64,000 nt of DNA from Streptomyces natalensis ATCC 27448. GTDB lineage: Bacteria; Actinomycetota; Actinomycetes; Streptomycetales; Streptomycetaceae. The notes beneath the pieces are model-generated. The model worked only from the letters and a program-made list of their open reading frames with translations. It was not told where the DNA came from and ran no database searches. Where the stretch lies: assembly GCF_000935125.1 (NCBI RefSeq), contig NZ_JRKI01000063.1, positions 1-64,000 on the forward strand. Direction: 5' to 3'. Below, piece after piece: positions 8,546-18,482 of the stretch. Numbering within the stretch: the stretch's first letter is position 1; every line of letters starts with the position of its first letter. The position numbers and the translations under genes are program-made.

Positions 8546-9331
8546 TCAGCGGGCGTCTTCGGGCAGGAGCCGCGCCAGGGTGCGGACGGCCCGGTACTGG
8601 AGGGTCTTGATCGCGCCCTCGTTCTTGCCCATGACGCGGGCGGTCTCGGCGACCGAGAGGCCCTGGAGGAAGCGCAGGGTGACGCATTCCTGCTGTTGGG
8701 GGTTGAGCTTACGGACCGCCTCCAACAGGGCGGCGTTGGAGAGGGATTCGAGGACCGAGTCCTCGGGGCTGCGCTCGACCTCGTTGGCGTCGAGCATCTC
8801 TCCGGTGGTGACTTCCAGGCGGAAGCGGGAGGACTTGAAGTGGTCGGCGACGAGATTGCGGGCGATGGTCACCAGCCAGGCGCCGAAGTCGCGGCCCTGC
8901 CAGGTGAAGGTGCCGATACGGCGCAGGGCGCGCAGGAAGGTCTCGCTGGTGAGGTCCTCGGCCGTGGCCCGGCCGCCCACGCGGTAATAGATGTAGCGGT
9001 AGACCGTGTCGGCGTACTGGTCGTAGAGGCGGCCGAAGGCGTCGGCCTCGCCGGCCTGGGCGCGTTCGACGAGATCCATCATGCGACGGCTGTCGCTGTC
9101 GGCGGGACGACGGGCGGTGGTCGTGCCGGCGCCCGAGCGGCGGGTTCTGCCGGCGGCCTTGGCGACCGCAGCACTCCCGTCGGCCAGGGCATAGCAGGGG
9201 CCGGCAGCGGGGACGGCTGAGGCGAATGCGGGGACGGCGTACGCGGTGGGGACGAAACTGCGCAGGTGGCCGACAAGCGTCGTACGCAGCGTAGCCAGGC
9301 CCGAGGCGTCAACCCCGACGTGTGGGTACAC
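8546..9331 (-). CDS. bldN: Developmental ECF sigma factor BldN, made as a pro-protein
   Basis: A 261-aa extracytoplasmic-function sigma factor. Residues 1 to about 85 form the unusual N-terminal pro-region (MYPHVGVDASGLATLR, then an Ala/Gly/Pro-rich part) that is cleaved in S. coelicolor. Region 2 begins at MMDLVERAQAGEADAFGRLYDQY and region 4 ends in LSVAETARVMGKNEGAIKTLQYRAVRTLARLL. The protein directs transcription of chaplin and rodlin genes during aerial growth. GTG 9331 is the start, with GGGAG 4 nt upstream. Its anti-sigma gene rsbN follows. Confidence 0.96.
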   Translation of the reverse strand: MYPHVGVDASGLATLRTTLVGHLRSFVPTAYAVPAFASAVPAAGPCYALADGSAAVAKAAGRTRRSGAGTTTARRPADSDSRRMMDLVERAQAGEADAFGRLYDQYADTVYRYIYYRVGGRATAEDLTSETFLRALRRIGTFTWQGRDFGAWLVTIARNLVADHFKSSRFRLEVTTGEMLDANEVERSPEDSVLESLSNAALLEAVRKLNPQQQECVTLRFLQGLSVAETARVMGKNEGAIKTLQYRAVRTLARLLPEDAR

Positions 9332-9710
9332 GGGACTCCCAGAGGCAGAGCTTCCATCACGTGCAGTGCGGGACCATTCACTCGTCGTAGGGACGTGTGG
9401 GTTCCGAATTGCGTCTGAGGAGAATAACGCTTCGTACAGGCAGCGCTACACCCAGTTGCTCAAATCATCGATTACTTACGGTCCGTGTCGGGTTGGTGGC
9501 GGATTAAGTATCGAATATTGCGCGACTATTGATCGGAAGGTGACGCAATCTGCCTGGTTGGAGGGCGTGTTGTGGTTGACCGCCAGCAACGGGACTGACG
9601 GGGCGGCGGCGCGGGTAGGCAGCATGGATGGTCCGCCGGATCGCCTTGTGATCAAGGACGGTCAGCGGTGGGTGCCCGAGACGGCCGGTGAGGGGCGCGC
9701 CGGGGCGCGG
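9332..9710. promoter_or_regulatory. bldN upstream region and the tail-side spacer of the HAD-IB gene, no gene
   Basis: This is 379 nt with no supported gene. The part nearest bldN, roughly 9400-9560, is markedly more AT-rich than its surroundings and should hold the bldN promoter. bldN is a known BldD target in S. coelicolor, but I could not find a clear BldD box here. Confidence 0.5.
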
Positions 9711-10640
9711 TCAGCGGCGGCGGCGCTGGAGCGCGACCGCGGCCGCGGCGCCGCCGGCGAGGGCGCCGACTCCCGCCGCGGCGGGGATGCCGATCTTGAC
9801 GGCCTTGCGGCCCGTTCGGTAGTCGCGCAGCCGCCAGCCCTGTTCGTGGGCGTGCTTGCGCAGCCGGCTGTCGGGGTTGATCGCGTAGGGGTGCCCGACG
9901 AGCGAGAGCATCGGGATGTCGTTGGACGAGTCGCTGTAGGCGGCGCAGTGCGAGAGGTCCAGGCCCTCGGCGGCGGCGAGCGCGCGCACCGCCTCGGCCT
10001 TGGCCGGGCCGTGCAGCGGTTCGCCCACCAACTTGCCCGTGTAGACGCCGCCGACGGACTCGGCGACGGTGCCCAGGGCGCCGGTCAGGCCCAGCCGGCG
10101 GGCGATGATCGTCGCGGTCTCGACCGGCGCCGCGGTCACCAGCCAGACCTTCTGGCCCGCGTCCAGATGGGCCTGGGCGAGCGCGCGGGTGCCCGGCCAG
10201 ACGCGCTCGGCCATGTACTCGTCGTAGATCTCCTCGCCGATGGACATCAACTCGGCGACGCGATGGCCCTGGACGATGGACAGCGCGCTGTTGCGGACGT
10301 CCGCCATGTGCTCGGGGTTCTCCGAGCCGGCCAGCCGGAAGTAGACCTGCTGCCAGGCGAAGCGGGCCAGATCGCGCTTGTGGAAGAAGTGCCGCTTGTA
10401 CAGGCCGCGGCCGAAGTGGAAGAGGGCGGCGCCCTGCATGACGGTGTTGTCGAGGTCGAAGAAGGCGGCGGCCGCCTCGTCGCCGGCGACCGGGAACTCC
10501 GGCTCCTCCGGGGCCTCCTCGGCCTCGGGCACCTCCTGCGAGGACTTACGGGCAGCCTCGGCCGCGGCCTCGCCGGCCAGCACGCTGCGGGCCGTGGCGG
10601 GTCGTCTGCGGCGGGTGAACCATTGGGGAGCGGGCGCCAT
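9711..10640 (-). CDS. HAD-IB family phosphatase (SerB-like)
   Basis: A 309-aa protein with HAD motif [18 protein letters not shown], a helical cap, motif [14 protein letters not shown] and motif [30 protein letters not shown], as in the SerB and PSP-like subgroup IB. It ends in a hydrophobic Ala/Gly-rich segment ([22 protein letters not shown]) and a basic tail, a possible membrane anchor. A Streptomyces orthologue lies beside bldN. A phosphoserine or lysophospholipid substrate is possible; none can be assigned. Confidence 0.87.
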   Translation of the reverse strand: MAPAPQWFTRRRRPATARSVLAGEAAAEAARKSSQEVPEAEEAPEEPEFPVAGDEAAAAFFDLDNTVMQGAALFHFGRGLYKRHFFHKRDLARFAWQQVYFRLAGSENPEHMADVRNSALSIVQGHRVAELMSIGEEIYDEYMAERVWPGTRALAQAHLDAGQKVWLVTAAPVETATIIARRLGLTGALGTVAESVGGVYTGKLVGEPLHGPAKAEAVRALAAAEGLDLSHCAAYSDSSNDIPMLSLVGHPYAINPDSRLRKHAHEQGWRLRDYRTGRKAVKIGIPAAAGVGALAGGAAAAVALQRRRR

Positions 10641-10760
10641 GACGGTAGCGTAGCCAGTTTGTTCGGTGCGACTGGTTACGGGCGCGTGTCTGTACGGCCT
10701 GGGGTGAGAAAAGGTTGGGTAAGAGCGTGCTGTACCGCCCTGCCCAGGATGACCCGGGTC

Positions 10761-11039
10761 TCAGGCGCCCAGGGCCGCGCGCAGCCGCTTGGGGTCGACG
10801 CGCCAGAAGTCGTGCTGTTTGCCGTCCACCAGGATCACCGGGATCTGCTCCCAGTACTTGTGGTGCAGCTCGGCGTCCTCGGTGATGTCCTTCTTCTCCC
10901 AGGAGGCGCCCGTCTCGGCGCAGACCTTCTCGATGACGGCCTGGGCGTCGTCGCACAGATGGCAGCCCGGCTTGCCGATGAGGGTGACCATCGCCTCGGC
11001 GGGATTCCTGCGGGAGCTGCGGCTGAACAAGGGGGCCAT
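10761..11039 (-). CDS. Glutaredoxin-like protein (DUF836)
   Basis: A 92-aa thioredoxin-fold protein. The redox motif GKPGCHLCDDA (CxxC) and the cis-Pro loop YWEQIPVILVDGKQHDFWRVD are intact. ATG 11039 starts MAPLFSRSSRRN; ATG at residue 17 (MVTLIGKPG) is an alternative. It sits between the HAD-IB gene and the rex promoter in conserved Streptomyces order, which suggests but does not prove a link to redox sensing. Confidence 0.88.
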   Translation of the reverse strand: MAPLFSRSSRRNPAEAMVTLIGKPGCHLCDDAQAVIEKVCAETGASWEKKDITEDAELHHKYWEQIPVILVDGKQHDFWRVDPKRLRAALGA

Positions 11040-11279
11040 ACCGCCATTGTGCCGGTTTCGCGGCGGCGCTCCGGTGGCGGCGGGTCGCTTACCATCGGTG
11101 GGCGATTGGTCAGTGTCCGGGGGTATGGCGGCAAGGAGTGAGGGCCTGTGCTCCCCTCGGCTCTCCCGCGATACCAGTGGGAAGCGAGTGAACGGTGTGA
11201 CGTGGGAGTTGGTTCCGCGGACACCGGTAAAAGGTGCGTGAGCCCGGTCACTTTGGGCGGACAAACCGGACACCATCTT

Positions 11280-11295
11280 TGTGCACGCGTTCACA
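11280..11295 (+). promoter_or_regulatory. Rex operator (ROP) upstream of rex-hemACD
   Basis: TGTGCACGCGTTCACA matches the known Streptomyces Rex operator consensus TGTGAACGCGTTCACA at 15 of 16 positions, with flanking TT and AA that extend the dyad. It lies 78 nt upstream of the rex start codon. When the NADH/NAD+ ratio is low, Rex bound here would repress its own operon. Confidence 0.93.
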
Positions 11296-11372
11296 AAGGC
11301 ATAGCCTGCGAGAGACAGGGCGGTCGGGTTCCGTGCCGGCGCCCGCAGCCCCGCTCTACCCGCAGGAGCACC

Positions 11373-12143
11373 GTGGCAACTGGCCGAACTCACCGACCGG
11401 CGACCCGAAGCCGAGGGATCCCCGAGGCCACCGTCGCCCGGCTTCCGCTGTATCTGCGTGCACTGACCGCGCTCTCCGAGCGCTCGGTCCCCACGGTCTC
11501 CTCCGAGGAGCTCGCGGCCGCGGCGGGGGTCAACTCCGCCAAGCTGCGCAAGGACTTCTCCTACCTCGGCTCGTACGGCACGCGTGGCGTGGGCTACGAC
11601 GTGGAGTACCTCGTCTACCAGATCTCGCGCGAGCTCGGCCTGACCCAGGACTGGCCCGTGGTCATCGTCGGTATCGGTAACCTCGGCGCCGCCCTGGCCA
11701 ACTACGGCGGCTTCGCCTCCCGCGGCTTCCGCGTCGCGGCTCTGATCGACGCCGACCCGGCCATGGCCGGCAAGCCCGTCGCGGGTATCCCGGTCCAGCA
11801 CACCGATGAGCTGGAACACATCATCGAGAGCAACGGCGTGTCGATCGGTGTGATCGCCACGCCCGCGGGCGCCGCCCAGCAGGTCTGTGACCGCCTGGTC
11901 GCCGCCGGTGTCACCTCGATCCTCAACTTCGCACCGACCGTACTGACCGTCCCGGACGGGGTGGACGTACGCAAGGTCGACCTGTCCATAGAGCTTCAGA
12001 TCCTCGCCTTCCACGAGCAGCGCAAGGCGGGCGAGGAAAGCGGCCAGGAAGGCGGCACGCCGGCCGCGGTGACCCGTGCCGCGTCCGTCGAGGCCGATCG
12101 CAAGGGACCTGACGGGGATGTTCCCGCCGTGATGCCGGCATGA
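11373..12143 (+). CDS. rex: Redox-sensing transcriptional repressor Rex
   Basis: A 256-aa repressor. The N-terminal winged helix (IPEATVARLPLYLRAL to RKDFSYLGSYGTRGVGYDV) is followed by a Rossmann NAD(H)-binding domain (VVIVGIGNLGAALANY) and the C-terminal swapped helix (VDLSIELQILAFHEQRK). The tail past residue 220 is low complexity. GTG 11373 has CAGGAG 4 nt upstream. It responds to NADH/NAD+ and controls respiratory genes such as cydABCD and nuo. It overlaps hemA by ATGA. Confidence 0.96.
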   Translation: MATGRTHRPATRSRGIPEATVARLPLYLRALTALSERSVPTVSSEELAAAAGVNSAKLRKDFSYLGSYGTRGVGYDVEYLVYQISRELGLTQDWPVVIVGIGNLGAALANYGGFASRGFRVAALIDADPAMAGKPVAGIPVQHTDELEHIIESNGVSIGVIATPAGAAQQVCDRLVAAGVTSILNFAPTVLTVPDGVDVRKVDLSIELQILAFHEQRKAGEESGQEGGTPAAVTRAASVEADRKGPDGDVPAVMPA

Positions 12144-13522
12144 GTCTTCTTGTTGTCGGGCTGAGCCATCGCAGCGCGCCGGTGAGCGTGCTGGAGCGGG
12201 CCGCGCTGCGCCCGGAGGCGCGCGGCAAGCTGCTCCAGGACGCGGTGTCGGCCGAGCCGGCCACCGAGTCCGCGGTGCTCGCCACCTGCAACCGCATCGA
12301 GCTCTACGCCGACGTGGACAAGTTCCACGCCGGTGTCGCCGAGCTGTCCACCCTCCTGGCGCGCCACGGCGGCGCCGCCCTGGAGGAGCTCACTCCGTAT
12401 CTCTACGTCCACTACGAGGACCGCGCCGTCCACCACCTCTTCTCGGTGGCCTGCGGCCTGGACTCGATGGTCATCGGCGAGGGCCAGATCCTCGGCCAGA
12501 TCAAGGACGCGCTCGCCGTCGCCCAGGAGCAGCACACCGCCGGGCGGCTGCTGAACGACCTCTTCCAGCAGGCGCTGCGGGTCGGCAAGCGCGCCCACAG
12601 CGAGACCGGTATCGACAAGGCCGGCCAGTCGCTGGTCACCTTCGGGCTGGAGCAGCTCGCCCGGTCCGCCGACGTGGAGTCCTGGGCCGCCGGCAAGCGG
12701 GCGCTGGTGATCGGCGCCGGCTCGATGTCCTCGCTTGCCGCGACCACCCTCGCCCGCGTCGGCGTGGCCGAACTGGCGGTCGCCAACCGTACGGTCGAGC
12801 GTGCCGAGCGGCTCGTCGGGATCCTCACCGAACCGGGCGCCCCCGGGGCGGCCAGGGGCCTGACCGCTCGCGCCGTGCCCATGGACGCCGTCGGCGCCGA
12901 GCTGGCGCAGGCCGATGTCGTCGTCTCCTGTACGGGCGCGGCCGGGCTGGTGCTGGGCGCCGACGCGGTGGCCGCCGCGCTGGCCGGACGTGCGGACCGT
13001 ACGGACGGTCTGGCGCTGCTCGACCTGGCCATGCCCCGCGACATCGACGCTGCGGTCCACCGGATCGACGGCGCTCACCTCGTCGACATCGAAACGCTCG
13101 CCGACGCCTCCGCGGACGCGCCGATGGCGGCCGATGTGGACAAGGTGCGCGGCATCGTCTCCGACGAGGTCGCCGCCTTCGGCGCCGCCCAGCGCGCCGC
13201 GCACATCACCCCCACCGTGGTCGCCCTGCGCACCATGGCCGCGGACGTCGTCACGAGCGAGATCGCCCGGCTCGACGGCCGCCTGCCCGATCTGGACGAC
13301 AAGCAGCGCGCGGAGATCACCCAGACCGTGCGCCGCGTCGTCGACAAACTCCTGCACGCGCCGACCGTGCGGGTCAAGCAGCTCGCCAGCGAGCCCGGCG
13401 GCGCCGGGTACGCGGACGCGTTGCGCGAACTCTTCGATCTCGACCCGGAGACGGTTGCCGCCGTCAGCCGGGCCGACACGCGCGCCGACAGGCACGACGC
13501 AGCACGGGAGCGCACCTCATGA
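12140..13522 (+). CDS. hemA: Glutamyl-tRNA reductase
   Basis: A 460-aa enzyme that reduces glutamyl-tRNA(Glu) to glutamate-1-semialdehyde, the first step of C5 tetrapyrrole synthesis. The catalytic Cys is in VLATCNRIELYADV, the substrate loop is GLDSMVIGEGQILGQIKDA, and the NADPH motif is VIGAGSMSSLAATTLARVG. There is a long helical dimerisation domain near the C-terminus. It has ATGA overlaps with rex upstream and hemC downstream, so translation is probably coupled and expression Rex-controlled. Confidence 0.97.
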   Translation: MSLLVVGLSHRSAPVSVLERAALRPEARGKLLQDAVSAEPATESAVLATCNRIELYADVDKFHAGVAELSTLLARHGGAALEELTPYLYVHYEDRAVHHLFSVACGLDSMVIGEGQILGQIKDALAVAQEQHTAGRLLNDLFQQALRVGKRAHSETGIDKAGQSLVTFGLEQLARSADVESWAAGKRALVIGAGSMSSLAATTLARVGVAELAVANRTVERAERLVGILTEPGAPGAARGLTARAVPMDAVGAELAQADVVVSCTGAAGLVLGADAVAAALAGRADRTDGLALLDLAMPRDIDAAVHRIDGAHLVDIETLADASADAPMAADVDKVRGIVSDEVAAFGAAQRAAHITPTVVALRTMAADVVTSEIARLDGRLPDLDDKQRAEITQTVRRVVDKLLHAPTVRVKQLASEPGGAGYADALRELFDLDPETVAAVSRADTRADRHDAARERTS

Positions 13523-14532
13523 CCGACCGCACCACACCCCTGCGACTGGGCACCAGGCGCAGCAAGCTCGCCATGGCCCAGTCCGGGCAGATCGCCGAGG
13601 CGGTGCGCGAGCTGACCGGCCGCGCCGTCGAACTGGTGGAGATCACCACCTACGGCGACACCTCTCGCGAGCACCTCGCACAGATCGGGGGCACCGGCGT
13701 CTTCGTCTCCGCGCTGCGCGATGCGCTGCTCGCCGGGGACATCGACTTCGCCGTCCACTCGCTCAAGGACCTGCCCACCGCGCAGCCCGAGGAGCTGACC
13801 CTGGCGGCCGTGCCCGAGCGGGAGGACCCGCGCGATGCGCTGATCGCCGCCGGCGGGCTGACCTTTGCGCAGCTGCCCGAGGGCGCCCGCATCGGTACCG
13901 GCTCGCCCCGGCGGATGGCCCAGCTCAACGCCTGGGCCCGGACGCTGGGCAAGCGCATCGAGACCGTACCGATCCGCGGGAACATCGACACCCGCATCGG
14001 CTTCGTCGCCAACGGCGAGCTCGATGCGGTCGTCCTGGCCGCCGCCGGGCTCACCCGGATCGGCCGTATCAGCGAGGCGACGCAGCTGCTGTCGCCCGAC
14101 ATGGTTTTGCCCGCCCCCGGCCAGGGGGCCCTGGCGATCGAGTGTGCAGCCACAAATGTGCAGCTCGCCGCCCAGCTCGCCGGACTCGACGACCCGTACA
14201 CGCGGGCCGCCGTGACCGCCGAGCGATCCCTGCTCGCCGCCCTGGAGGCCGGCTGTTCCGCACCCGTCGGAGCGCTGGCCGACCTTTCCCCAAGCTCTCG
14301 ACTTCGCTCGAGCAGGGGAGGCCCCAAGCGTGACGAGCAGGCTGTCACCGAATTGCACCTGCGCGCTGTCGTCGGCACGACCGACGGCAGCACGCTGGTG
14401 CAGCTGTCCACCACCGCGCACGTACCTGCCTCTCTTGACGACGACGCGACCTGGCTCACCATGGGCCGGGAGCTCGCCGCCGAGATGCTCGCAAAGGGTG
14501 CGGCCGGTCTGATGGGGGAGCGAGCACTTTGA
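13519..14532 (+). CDS. hemC: Porphobilinogen deaminase with an in-frame repeat insertion
   Basis: A 337-aa hydroxymethylbilane synthase that condenses four porphobilinogens. LRLGTRRSKLAMAQSGQIA opens domain 1; HSLKDLP carries the catalytic Asp region; the dipyrromethane cofactor Cys lies at about residue 246 in LEAGCSAPVGA. Directly after it, residues 257-270 (LSPSSRLRSSRGGP) come from a 38-bp repeat element (14288-14325) inserted in frame, which lengthens a surface loop of domain 3. The protein probably still works, since it is the only hemC seen. It overlaps hemA by ATGA and hemD by TTGA. Confidence 0.95.
   Translation: MTDRTTPLRLGTRRSKLAMAQSGQIAEAVRELTGRAVELVEITTYGDTSREHLAQIGGTGVFVSALRDALLAGDIDFAVHSLKDLPTAQPEELTLAAVPEREDPRDALIAAGGLTFAQLPEGARIGTGSPRRMAQLNAWARTLGKRIETVPIRGNIDTRIGFVANGELDAVVLAAAGLTRIGRISEATQLLSPDMVLPAPGQGALAIECAATNVQLAAQLAGLDDPYTRAAVTAERSLLAALEAGCSAPVGALADLSPSSRLRSSRGGPKRDEQAVTELHLRAVVGTTDGSTLVQLSTTAHVPASLDDDATWLTMGRELAAEMLAKGAAGLMGERAL
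14288..14325 (+). repeat. 38-bp dispersed repeat, copy 1 (inside hemC)
   Basis: The element starts CCCC, contains CTCTCGACTTCGCTCGAGCA and ends GGCCCC. It matches the copy at 53439-53476 at 35 of 38 positions. Its CCCC and GGGG ends and the CTCGAG core allow partial folding. The two copies lie in unrelated genes, which marks it as a small mobile or spreading repeat. Confidence 0.88.
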
Positions 14533-16175
14533 ACCCCACCGCCCCAAACCACTCCGCCTCTGGTCAGGTCACCTTCCTGGGTGCCGGGCCGGGAGACCCG
14601 GGCCTGCTGACGCTGCGCGCCGTGGAGGCGCTGGCCTCCGCGGACGTACTGATCGCCGATCCACCGGTGCTGGACGTCGTGCGCGTGCATGCCCGCGCGC
14701 ACGTGGACACACCGCAGGCGTCGGCTGACGAGGCGTCAATCCCCGCCGGTGTCCCTGCCCTTAGGGACACCGCCAATCTTGTCATGGCGGCCGCCCGAGC
14801 GGGCAAGCGGGTCGTGCGTGCGGTCGCCGGCGACCCCGGTCTCGACGGGAACGTCGCCGGGGAGATGCTGGCGTGCGCCGCCGAGGGAATCGTCTTCGAG
14901 GTGGTCCCCGGTATCGCCGCGGCCGTCGGCGTGCCCGCGTACGCCGGTGTCCCGCTGCGCGACGCCCAGGGCACCGATGTGCGGTTCATCGACGCCCGCA
15001 CGGCCGACGACCGCTGCTGGTCCGAGGTCGGTGCCAGCGACGCCACGGCCGTCGTCTCCACCACGCTCGACTCGGTGGCCGCGGCCGCCGGCGAGCTGGT
15101 CACCGCGGGCCGCAAGCCCGACACCCCGCTCAGCGTCACCGTCGCCGGCACCACCACGCGCCAGCGCACCTGGACCGCGACCCTCGGGTCCGTCGCCCAG
15201 GTGCTCAAGTCGGCCAAGGTGCTGCCGTCCCCGGACGGCGGCCAGCCCGTCATAGCCGTGGTCGGTGAGCGGTGCGCCGCCGCGCAGCGCGAGCAGCTCT
15301 CCTGGTTCGAGTCCAAGCCGCTGTTCGGCTGGCGGGTCCTCGTACCGCGCACCAAGGAGCAGGCCGCGTCGCTTTCCGACCAGCTCGTCTCCTACGGCGC
15401 GGTGCCGCACGAGGTCCCGACGATCGCCGTCGAGCCGCCGCGCACCCCGCAGCAGATGGAGCGCGCGGTCAAGGGCCTGGTCACCGGCCGTTACGAGTGG
15501 ATCGCCTTCACCTCCGTCAACGCGGTCAAGGCGGTCCGTGAGAAGTTCGAGGAATACGGCCTCGACGCCCGTGCGTTCGCCGGGATCAAGGTCGCGGCGG
15601 TCGGCGAGCAGACCGCCAAGGCCCTGGTCGCCTTCGGCGTCAAGCCGGACCTGGTGCCGAGCGGCGAGCAGTCCGCGGCGGGCCTGTTGGAGGACTGGCC
15701 GCCGTACGACCCCGTCTTCGACCCGATCGACCGGGTCTTCCTCCCCCGTGCCGACATCGCCACCGAGACGCTGGTCGCCGGGCTGATCGAGCTGGGCTGG
15801 GAGGTCGACGACGTCACGGCCTACCGGACCGTGCGCGCCTCGCCGCCCCCGGCCGAGACCCGTGAGGCGATCAAGGGCGGCGGCTTCGACGCGGTCCTGT
15901 TCACGTCCTCGTCGACCGTACGGAACCTCGTCGGCATCGCCGGCAAGCCGCACAACGTCACCGTGATCGCCTGTATCGGCCCGGCCACCGCCAAGACCGC
16001 CGAGGAACACGGGCTGCGTGTGGACGTCATGTCGCCCGAGCCCTCGGTCCACAAACTGGCCGAAGCCCTCGCCGACTTCGGCGCGGCCCGCCGCGACGCC
16101 GCCATGGAGGCGGGCGACCCGGTCACCCGCCCGAGCGAGCGGCGGCCGGGCTCGCGGAGGCGTGCTCGGAGCTGA
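14529..16175 (+). CDS. hemD: Bifunctional uroporphyrinogen-III C-methyltransferase / uroporphyrinogen-III synthase
   Basis: A 548-aa fusion. Residues 1 to about 250 form a SUMT/CobA-type methyltransferase (VTFLGAGPGDPGLLTLRAVEAL, VVRAVAGDPGLDG). Residues about 265-520 form HemD (GWRVLVPRTKEQAASLSDQL, DAVLFTSSSTVRNL, IACIGPATAKTA). It cyclises hydroxymethylbilane to uroporphyrinogen III and may methylate it towards sirohaem or B12. The methyltransferase half looks diverged in places. It starts at TTG overlapping the hemC stop; a tandem hairpin pair follows the gene. Confidence 0.94.
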   Translation: MNPTAPNHSASGQVTFLGAGPGDPGLLTLRAVEALASADVLIADPPVLDVVRVHARAHVDTPQASADEASIPAGVPALRDTANLVMAAARAGKRVVRAVAGDPGLDGNVAGEMLACAAEGIVFEVVPGIAAAVGVPAYAGVPLRDAQGTDVRFIDARTADDRCWSEVGASDATAVVSTTLDSVAAAAGELVTAGRKPDTPLSVTVAGTTTRQRTWTATLGSVAQVLKSAKVLPSPDGGQPVIAVVGERCAAAQREQLSWFESKPLFGWRVLVPRTKEQAASLSDQLVSYGAVPHEVPTIAVEPPRTPQQMERAVKGLVTGRYEWIAFTSVNAVKAVREKFEEYGLDARAFAGIKVAAVGEQTAKALVAFGVKPDLVPSGEQSAAGLLEDWPPYDPVFDPIDRVFLPRADIATETLVAGLIELGWEVDDVTAYRTVRASPPPAETREAIKGGGFDAVLFTSSSTVRNLVGIAGKPHNVTVIACIGPATAKTAEEHGLRVDVMSPEPSVHKLAEALADFGAARRDAAMEAGDPVTRPSERRPGSRRRARS

Positions 16176-16197
16176 GCGGGACGGTTGGCGAACTGCG

Positions 16198-16259
16198 GGA
16201 AGGGCGCTCCCTTTTGGGGGCGCCCTTCGCGTCATGGCCCGTGGGGGGCCGCCACGGGC
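16198..16259 (+). terminator. Two tandem hairpins after hemD
   Basis: Hairpin 1 pairs GAAGGGCGC (16198-16206) with GCGCCCTTC (16219-16227). Hairpin 2 pairs GGCCCGTGG (16235-16243) with CCACGGGCC (16251-16259). Together they probably end the rex-hemACD transcript. Confidence 0.75.
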
Positions 16260-16393
16260 CTGCGCATGGGGTGACCGGAATTAGCCATTCCGGTCAGATT
16301 TGGCGATCATTTGGGGCGCGGGCCATGGTTCCTGGCCAAGGGCCTGATTTACGTTCGCGCTACAGCACTTGTCAGGCACCTTCAGGGGGAACC

Positions 16394-17140
16394 GTGCCCG
16401 CTCAATACACCACGAACACGCAGGGCGCCCGGAGCACTTCGGACGCGAGGGCGGCTCAGGCATATGAGCGCCCGATGCCGCCGGCCCGGTCCGGGGGTGC
16501 CGCCGCGGCCGGCTGGATCCTCACCATCGCCCTCAACGTCGTTGCCCCGATTCTCACGTACAACTCGCTCCACGACCACGGCTGGAGCGAGTTCGCCGCG
16601 CTCCTGGCGGGCAGTGCCTGGCCGGTGCTCGACAGCGTCGTCCACCTTGTATGGCGCCGCCGTCTCGACGAGTTCGCCCTCGTCACCCTGGTGTTCCTGG
16701 TGATCACGGCCGTGATGTCGCTCGTGGGCGCGCATTCGGCCCGGGCCCTGCTGCTCAAGGACTCCGCCGTCACGGGGCTGTTCGGGCTGCTGTGTCTGGC
16801 GACGCTGCTGGCTCCGCGCCCGCTGATGTTCTACTTCGGCCGCAAGTTCGCGACCGACGGCACCGCCGCGAGCACCGCCTGGTGGAACGGTCTGTGGCAG
16901 TTCGAAGGATTCCGCAAGACCGTCTTCACGATGACAACGGTCTGGGGCGTGGCCTACTGCCTGGAGGCCGTGGTCCGGGTCGGGCTTGCGTACACGCTGA
17001 GCACGGACACCATGGTGGCCGTCAGCCCGCTCCTGATCTACGGCCTCCTCGGCGCCCTCATCGTGTGGACCTCCCGGTACGGCAAGCGGGCGCGGCGCAA
17101 AGGCGAGGAGCGCGCCGCCGCGGCCGCTGTCCAGGGCTGA
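16394..17140 (+). CDS. VC0807-family integral membrane protein
   Basis: A 248-aa protein with about five or six hydrophobic segments between residues 35 and 230 and a charged C-terminus. It resembles the uncharacterised VC0807-type membrane family. GTG 16394 is preceded by CAGGGGGA. It lies between hemD and hemB in conserved Streptomyces order, but no haem-related motif is visible, so function is unknown. Confidence 0.78.
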   Translation: MPAQYTTNTQGARSTSDARAAQAYERPMPPARSGGAAAAGWILTIALNVVAPILTYNSLHDHGWSEFAALLAGSAWPVLDSVVHLVWRRRLDEFALVTLVFLVITAVMSLVGAHSARALLLKDSAVTGLFGLLCLATLLAPRPLMFYFGRKFATDGTAASTAWWNGLWQFEGFRKTVFTMTTVWGVAYCLEAVVRVGLAYTLSTDTMVAVSPLLIYGLLGALIVWTSRYGKRARRKGEERAAAAAVQG

Positions 17141-17367
17141 CAAACCGGCGTCCGGAAACGCGGGACCCGGTGGGCCGGGTCGCGGTGCGGCAGGCGACTG
17201 CGACGGCTGCGAGCGCGCGTTCCGTGCCCTGGGGCCCGGGCGCTGTCGTGACTGCCGCCCCGCACCGCCCACGACCGCCGACACCGCCCGCGCGGCCTGA
17301 ACGAGGCGGCCTCCGGCCGACGTCGCGTCGGCAAAGGCGGGTGCGGGGCGGGCGTAGCGTGGGTGGT

Positions 17368-18360
<993 letters not shown>

Positions 18361-18393
18361 CCGGTGCCTGTTGCCTGTTGCCTGATGGCTGTT

Positions 18394-18427
18394 GAGCCCC
18401 GCTGTCCCGGGAGGGACGGCGGGGCTC
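18394..18427. terminator. Bidirectional terminator between hemB and the beta-lactamase gene
   Basis: A 15-bp stem (18394-18408 with 18413-18427, one G-T pair), with T-rich DNA after it on the plus strand. The flanking genes converge. Confidence 0.82.
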
Positions 18428-18482
18428 TTGCGTTGGCCTCTTGCGTTGTCTCTTGGGTTGGCTTTCGCGTCGGCTTTCGTGG

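Noticed and set aside
9332-9710. BldD box ahead of bldN
   Set aside because: BldD control is known in S. coelicolor, but no sequence close to the BldD consensus could be found by eye.
9246-11141. 631-codon plus-strand frame across bldN upstream and the HAD-IB gene
   Set aside because: Low-complexity translation, antisense to two recognised genes; the bldN promoter lies within it.
11148-11372. Longer N-terminus for Rex
   Set aside because: It would run through the Rex operator and lacks any Rex-like residues; GTG 11373 has a proper Shine-Dalgarno.
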